Origin: Gammaproteobacteria bacterium
GTDB lineage: Bacteria > Pseudomonadota > Gammaproteobacteria > Coxiellales > Coxiellaceae
Length of the DNA: 57,857 nucleotides
Direction of reading: 5' to 3'
Assembly: GCA_023266215.1 (NCBI GenBank)
Contig: JAHFRQ010000014.1
Location: 1 to 57,857 of the forward strand
Of this stretch, positions 54,115 to 57,857 are shown one piece after another. Under the pieces are notes generated by a model. That model searched no databases and was not told where the DNA came from. It worked only from the letters and a program-made list of their open reading frames with translations. Position numbers and translations under genes: made by a program. Position 1 is the stretch's first letter; each line of letters starts with the position of its first letter.

Positions 54115-54598
54115 CATTATTATCGCTGATGCAAGCCCGCTCATTGCATTAGGTAGTATTGATAAACTATCAGTATTATTTGAATTATTTGGACAAGTTA
54201 TTATTCCAGAAATTGTTGCGGGAGAATGTCTGATTGATCAATTGCGACCCGGAGCGATTGCCATTACGCACGCGATTGATAAAAAATTTATTCGAGTTCA
54301 TTCTGCTGTAATTAATCATACCGATGATGTTCTAGCTATTTTAGATCAGGGCGAAGCCGCAGCAATTTCGCTTGCGCATTCCATGCAGCTCCCATTATTA
54401 ATTGATGAAAAACTGGGTCGCGGAGTTGCAAAAAATTTAGGCGTAAAAATTATTGGGACGATTGGTATTTTATTGCTGGCAAAACAGAAAAAATTGCTTC
54501 GCTCAATCAAACCAATTTTAATGTCGTTAAAAAATGGTCATTATTTCTTATCGGACAAATTGATCAAAGATGCATTAGCGCGAGCAAATGAAAAGTAG
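54107..54598 (+). CDS. PIN-domain toxin (DUF3368-like)
   Basis: 163-residue probable ribonuclease. PIN acidic residues: Asp8 (IIIADASPLIAL), Glu in IPEIVAGECL, LDQGEAAAISLA and LLIDEKLGRGVAKNLGVKIIGTIGILLLAK. The start is TTG 54107, overlapping the antitoxin end. It ends 10 bases before a tRNA-Lys fragment. Confidence 0.82.
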   Translation: MSNIIIADASPLIALGSIDKLSVLFELFGQVIIPEIVAGECLIDQLRPGAIAITHAIDKKFIRVHSAVINHTDDVLAILDQGEAAAISLAHSMQLPLLIDEKLGRGVAKNLGVKIIGTIGILLLAKQKKLLRSIKPILMSLKNGHYFLSDKLIKDALARANEK

Positions 54599-54608
54599 TT
54601 CAACTAAT

Positions 54609-54652
54609 TGGGCCGTGCGGGGATCGAACCTGCGACCAATTGATTAAGAGTC
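54609..54652 (-). other. tRNA-Lys (CTT) 3'-half fragment, probable attachment site
   Basis: Reading the minus strand: GACTCTTAATCAA (anticodon CTT, loop CTCTTAA), T arm with TTCGATC and acceptor ACGGCCC plus discriminator A. The 5' half, from the anticodon stem on, is absent. One T-stem pair is A-C rather than Watson-Crick, suggesting decay. A 3' tRNA fragment next to a tyrosine integrase is the signature of an att site. Confidence 0.78.
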
Positions 54653-54883
54653 TATTTCTTATCTATTTCAAACAGTATCACTTGATTTCAAAAATATCAG
54701 TTATTCATTGAAAAATAAATGTTTTAGGCATATTATCGTTATCACTTAGGGTCACTTGAAATCGAATAAGGTCTCGATTAGGTGTACCCAGAAGTGTACC
54801 CCGGAACATTCAATCAAAATAAAATGTTTTATAGGGCATCACTTTTGTCACTCTTGTCACGTTTGAGTTAGGGAATAAAAACG

Positions 54884-56134
54884 ATGAGAAATTTTACCGA
54901 TACGCATATCAAGGCATTGAAGCCATCAAAAAACCGATTTGAGAAATACGAAGGGGGCGGATTTGGCGTGCGTGTGTCGCCCAATGGTTTTAAGACTTGG
55001 ATTTACCGTTACAAGATCGATGGCAAGACCGATAAGCTAACGCTCGGACATTATCCTGCTATGAGCTTAGCGCATGCTAAAAAGCGTTTTATTGAATTAA
55101 GCGAGCAACGCAAAGAAGGCTTGAGTCCTAAAAAAATAATTCAAGCGCAAGAACAAAAAGAAAATGACACCGTTAAAAAATTAATACTAGATTGGTATTT
55201 GGGTTATGCAGAAAAGCATCTCAAGAAACCTTTACAAATTAAGCAGCAAATCGATGCAGATATTATCCCGTTACTGGGTAATTATTCGTTAGAGAAAATT
55301 CAGACGATGGATATTGCAAAAGCCTTAGATAAAATTGTATCTCGCGGCGCTCCCATTCATGCAAATAGAGTGTTGAGTACCATCAAACAAGCTTTTAATT
55401 ACGGCGTAAGTCGCGGCAATTTGCAATATAACCCTGCAAACAGCATTCGGGCTCGTGATATTGGCGGAATTGAAAAACCGCGTGAGCGTGTTTTAAGCAT
55501 GAGTGAAGTGAAAAAGATTTGGCTATTTCTCGATAGCAACAGCAACAATATGACCCTGCAAATTAGAAATGCCATTAAGATTATTTTGCTGACGGGCGTG
55601 CGCACTTCTGAGCTTCGGCTTGCTACATGGGATCAATTTAATTTTAATGACTCGCTCTGGATTATTCCCGCTGAGAATTCAAAATCAGGTTTAATGCATA
55701 AAATACATTTAAGCGAGCAAGTTCAAATCATATTAAATGAATTACAAAGAGACTGTAATTCTGAATATGTCATTTGCGGCATCACCAATAAAAAACCGAT
55801 TACTGAAACATCGCTAGCCAAAGCAATTAGTCGAATACAAAATCGTGTTGGTATTCCCCATTGGACGGCGCACGATTTAAGGCGCACCTTAGCGACGCAA
55901 TTCGGTGAAACACTTCGTGTTGATCCGGTGGTGATCGAAAAATGCTTAGGCCATAAAATGCCTAAAATCATGGCAACTTATAATAAAAACGAAATGCTCC
56001 CCGAGCGCAAAGAGGCTCTGGATTTATGGGGGCGGTATATTGAAAATTTGGTTAAGAATTCAAATGTGGTGGCTTTAGCACAAGTGACCCAGTTACAAAG
56101 CCACTTCAATGCCTTTATTTTTGATAATAAATAA
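54884..56134 (+). CDS. Tyrosine-type site-specific integrase
   Basis: 416-residue integrase of the P4/phage-like group with an N-terminal DUF4102 arm-binding domain (LKPSKNRFEKYEGGGFGVRVSPNG). Catalytic residues: Arg240 (GVRTSELR), HDLRR (His330, Arg333), His357 (CLGH) and Tyr366 (MATYNK). All are present, so it may be active. It lies 231 bases after a tRNA-Lys fragment. Its end overlaps an opposing antitoxin gene by 42 bases. The 285 bases before it hold the att fragment and no gene. Confidence 0.93.
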   Translation: MRNFTDTHIKALKPSKNRFEKYEGGGFGVRVSPNGFKTWIYRYKIDGKTDKLTLGHYPAMSLAHAKKRFIELSEQRKEGLSPKKIIQAQEQKENDTVKKLILDWYLGYAEKHLKKPLQIKQQIDADIIPLLGNYSLEKIQTMDIAKALDKIVSRGAPIHANRVLSTIKQAFNYGVSRGNLQYNPANSIRARDIGGIEKPRERVLSMSEVKKIWLFLDSNSNNMTLQIRNAIKIILLTGVRTSELRLATWDQFNFNDSLWIIPAENSKSGLMHKIHLSEQVQIILNELQRDCNSEYVICGITNKKPITETSLAKAISRIQNRVGIPHWTAHDLRRTLATQFGETLRVDPVVIEKCLGHKMPKIMATYNKNEMLPERKEALDLWGRYIENLVKNSNVVALAQVTQLQSHFNAFIFDNK

Positions 56135-56416
56135 TAATTTTAATGCAGCACCGCTCGGCGTGCGTTCGCCGCGCTCCCATTGCTTGATCGTTGCAAGGCT
56201 AACATTAATAATATTTGCAAAAACAGGTTGGCTAACGCCTGCTTCCTTACGCACATTTCTTATTTTCGTTGCTGAAAATTTTTCAATATGCGGCAGGCAA
56301 TGCGCATCAAATTCACGCATGGTCACCATATCCATTGCACCAACAGCGTGCAAATCTTTTGCCATTTGATGGGCTTCGGATAATAAACGCAATCTTGTTT
56401 TGTCAATTTTTTTCAT
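56093..56416 (-). CDS. XRE-type antitoxin (HigA-like)
   Basis: 107 residues with a C-terminal HTH (RNVRKEAGVSQPVFANIINVSLATIKQWERGERTPSGAALKLL), preceded by an N-terminal helix. Matches antitoxins of HigB-type systems. Overlaps the integrase end. The ATG is preceded by GGAGGTG. Confidence 0.85.
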   Translation of the reverse strand: MKKIDKTRLRLLSEAHQMAKDLHAVGAMDMVTMREFDAHCLPHIEKFSATKIRNVRKEAGVSQPVFANIINVSLATIKQWERGERTPSGAALKLLFIIKNKGIEVAL

Positions 56417-56476
56417 ATGGCACCTCCATTAATCTTTTTTCCATGACCATTGTATTAAGCTGCTCTACAGACAAAT

Positions 56477-56755
56477 TTAAATAAATTTGCGACAATTCGC
56501 GGTATTTTTTTCATCTTGCTCGTTAATATTATCACGTTCATTTTTCGAAAAGCCAAATACAAACACGGAGCGATCATCTTTTTTGAATGCGATCAATGTT
56601 CTGTGACCGCCGCGCTTGCCCTGTCCTTGACGCGCAACTTGTTGTTTACATAGCCCATCACCAAGCTCTGCATAAATTAACCCACTTTCCATTTCACTGA
56701 CAGCTTTTTTGATTGCAGTATCAGTTTTAAAGCCTCTTGGTAAGTAATTTACCAA
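56477..56755 (-). CDS. RelE/HigB-type toxin, truncated by a frameshift at an A7 run
   Basis: 92 residues as read, with KKAVSEMESGLIYAELGDGLCKQQVARQGQGKRGGHRTLIAFKK, then FVFGFSKNERDNINEQDEK, typical of RelE/HigB2-like toxins. After GATGAAAAAAAT (A7 near 56505-56511) the frame ends early with NTANCRKFI. In the -1 frame it continues KYRELSQIYLNLSVEQLN to a stop at 56403-56405 overlapping the antitoxin start, the usual family layout. Either mutation or sequence error, or programmed frameshifting, explains it. Start is TTG 56753-56755. Confidence 0.65.
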   Translation of the reverse strand: MVNYLPRGFKTDTAIKKAVSEMESGLIYAELGDGLCKQQVARQGQGKRGGHRTLIAFKKDDRSVFVFGFSKNERDNINEQDEKNTANCRKFI

Positions 56756-56765
56756 AAAACTCTAT

Positions 56766-57767
56766 TTATGGTTTGAGGGAATTATAGTGAAGTGTTGGTC
56801 CACCAATATGAGGCTGGCTTGTAGGCCCTTGAGGAAAGAAAACAAATCGGGATTCTTCTTGTTGAGCTGATCTTGCCATCGCAGAACGATACCACTGATC
56901 TTTTAATAAAAAACAGGAATTTGATATTGATACCGTCATAGCGTTAAAACGCGACTCAAAACCCGCTTTTTTTCCTTGATGTAACGATGTATGTGATTGT
57001 TTCTGTTCCTGAAATACAGATTGCATTTTTTTTATAAACGATTGGGCTGTTTCAGGTGGATTACATACAACTACCATCTTGCCACTTGTATCCCAAATAC
57101 CTCTAATAAAAAGCACGAGTTCTTCTGTTTTTATTGTTTCTGATCCAAGATACCATCGTTTACAACTATTCTTGAGTTCATAATTGTTGTATCCATATTC
57201 TAAAGCGCTGTCAAGGTCATGAAAAAGACGGCCGTAGCTGTCAGTCGAATATAATTCTTTATAACCAACGAGAAAACCTTCAATTTTTAATAAATTGAAT
57301 TCGTGATAGTTGTTCATAACCAAAATACCACCTGGTATATTTTCATTTTGCAGTACTTCACCGGGATGAACTGTGCTATCTGGTTGTTTTTTAACATAAT
57401 CAGCAAGACCTTGGCGCATGGATGCGCTCTTAACAAATACAAGATTAACTGGTTGTGTGTTCAATAGGTGATATAGTCCTTCAAGGCGAGCCAATTGGAA
57501 TTCCGAGACACCACGCTTTTTCATTTCTACGATATCAGCATGAATTCGTTCTAGATTAAAAATTTCATTTGGATCGGTCTCCACGTTCGATGTTATGAGC
57601 AAGTGAGTACGATTGTTTAAAAGGTCTGGATCAGTAGCAAAATCCAAAAATTTTTGTAATCCTGAAACTAAGCAATTTGAAGTTTCTCCGCTTGGATCCA
57701 CATAGTATGATTCACCCTGTTGGGGGAATACTATATCCTCTGTACACGACAAAATTTCCCAACCCAA
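56766..57767 (-). CDS. Hypothetical protein upstream of the HigBA pair
   Basis: 333 residues; family not recognised, TTG start (57765-57767) without a clear ribosome-binding site. Contains soluble mixed alpha/beta segments (VNLVFVKSASMRQGLADYV, GKMVVVCNPPETAQSFIKKM) and no membrane segments. It ends 10 bases before the toxin start, so it forms a probable three-gene operon. The remaining 90 bases to the right edge are AT-rich and could carry its promoter. Confidence 0.55.
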   Translation of the reverse strand: MGWEILSCTEDIVFPQQGESYYVDPSGETSNCLVSGLQKFLDFATDPDLLNNRTHLLITSNVETDPNEIFNLERIHADIVEMKKRGVSEFQLARLEGLYHLLNTQPVNLVFVKSASMRQGLADYVKKQPDSTVHPGEVLQNENIPGGILVMNNYHEFNLLKIEGFLVGYKELYSTDSYGRLFHDLDSALEYGYNNYELKNSCKRWYLGSETIKTEELVLFIRGIWDTSGKMVVVCNPPETAQSFIKKMQSVFQEQKQSHTSLHQGKKAGFESRFNAMTVSISNSCFLLKDQWYRSAMARSAQQEESRFVFFPQGPTSQPHIGGPTLHYNSLKP

Positions 57768-57857
57768 TGATTAAATTAAAGAAAATTTAAAAAAAATTGA
57801 ATAAAAATGAAGAAAAACCGCTGATATTCGACTAGAATTCTTGGTCTTACGAAGGAC

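Noticed and set aside
54609-54652. Complete tRNA-Lys gene
   Set aside because: The D arm, 5' acceptor strand and most of the anticodon stem's 5' side are missing, and a T-stem pair is broken.

Overview
The window is about 58 kb of AT-rich gammaproteobacterial chromosome. Housekeeping protein families, the gene order rpsT-murJ-ribF-ileS-lspA-ispH and thrS-infC-rpmI-rplT-pheS-pheT-ihfA, the LapC/YejM-like protein and KdsB all fit Gammaproteobacteria. The mix of palindromic repeats, lineage-specific large proteins, RRM-like proteins and many toxin-antitoxin pairs suggests a host-associated member near Legionellales/Coxiellaceae; that placement is inference, not proven from the sequence.

Layout. 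1-1.5 kb: end of rpmA, obgE and convergent rpsT. 1.5-12.5 kb: murJ, a nucleotidyltransferase toxin-antitoxin-like pair, ribF, two small membrane proteins, ileS, then a RAYT transposase between long inverted repeats and a Bro-N gene wedged between ileS and lspA, then ispH. 12.5-21.7 kb: tRNA-Val, thrS, infC (probable AUC start), rpmI, rplT, pheS, an inserted AAA ATPase/nuclease gene, pheT (with a palindromic repeat read in frame), ihfA, a MerR-type regulator and tRNA-Pro. 21.7-26.5 kb: a Trm112-like protein and kdsB joined by a repeat, a membrane protein, decayed RAYT and reverse-transcriptase remnants, and a large lineage-specific protein. 26.5-32.9 kb: rne, divergent rluC, another inserted AAA ATPase, yceD and a HigBA-type pair. 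32.9-45.6 kb: clsB-like, DUF3579, pssA-nadC, sdaA, ampG, a lapC-like gene, two adjacent RRM-like genes, a GNAT acetyltransferase, a DUF1016 nuclease and recJ.

45.6-50.2 kb looks like a segment inserted at the 3' end of recJ: a second, diverged recJ 3' end lies downstream at 50105-50167. The segment carries an 1149-residue protein with a hydrophobic segment between coiled coils, and a HigBA-type pair. 50.2-54.6 kb: guaD, a small acidic protein, an ExeA/GspB-like pair and a Phd/UPF0175-PIN toxin-antitoxin pair. 54.6 kb to the end: a 3' fragment of tRNA-Lys beside a tyrosine integrase, followed by a frameshifted HigB with its antitoxin and an unknown gene; this looks like one end of an island running past the right edge.

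Core genes make translation machinery (ribosomal proteins, tRNA synthetases, IF3, RNase E, RluC, ObgE) and envelope components (MurJ, LspA, PssA, ClsB-like, KdsB, LapC-like, AmpG). Accessory genes repeatedly sit in gaps between genes of these conserved operons without breaking the essential frames. At least three palindromic repeat families are scattered through the window; one forms parts of coding regions and probable ribosome-binding sites.
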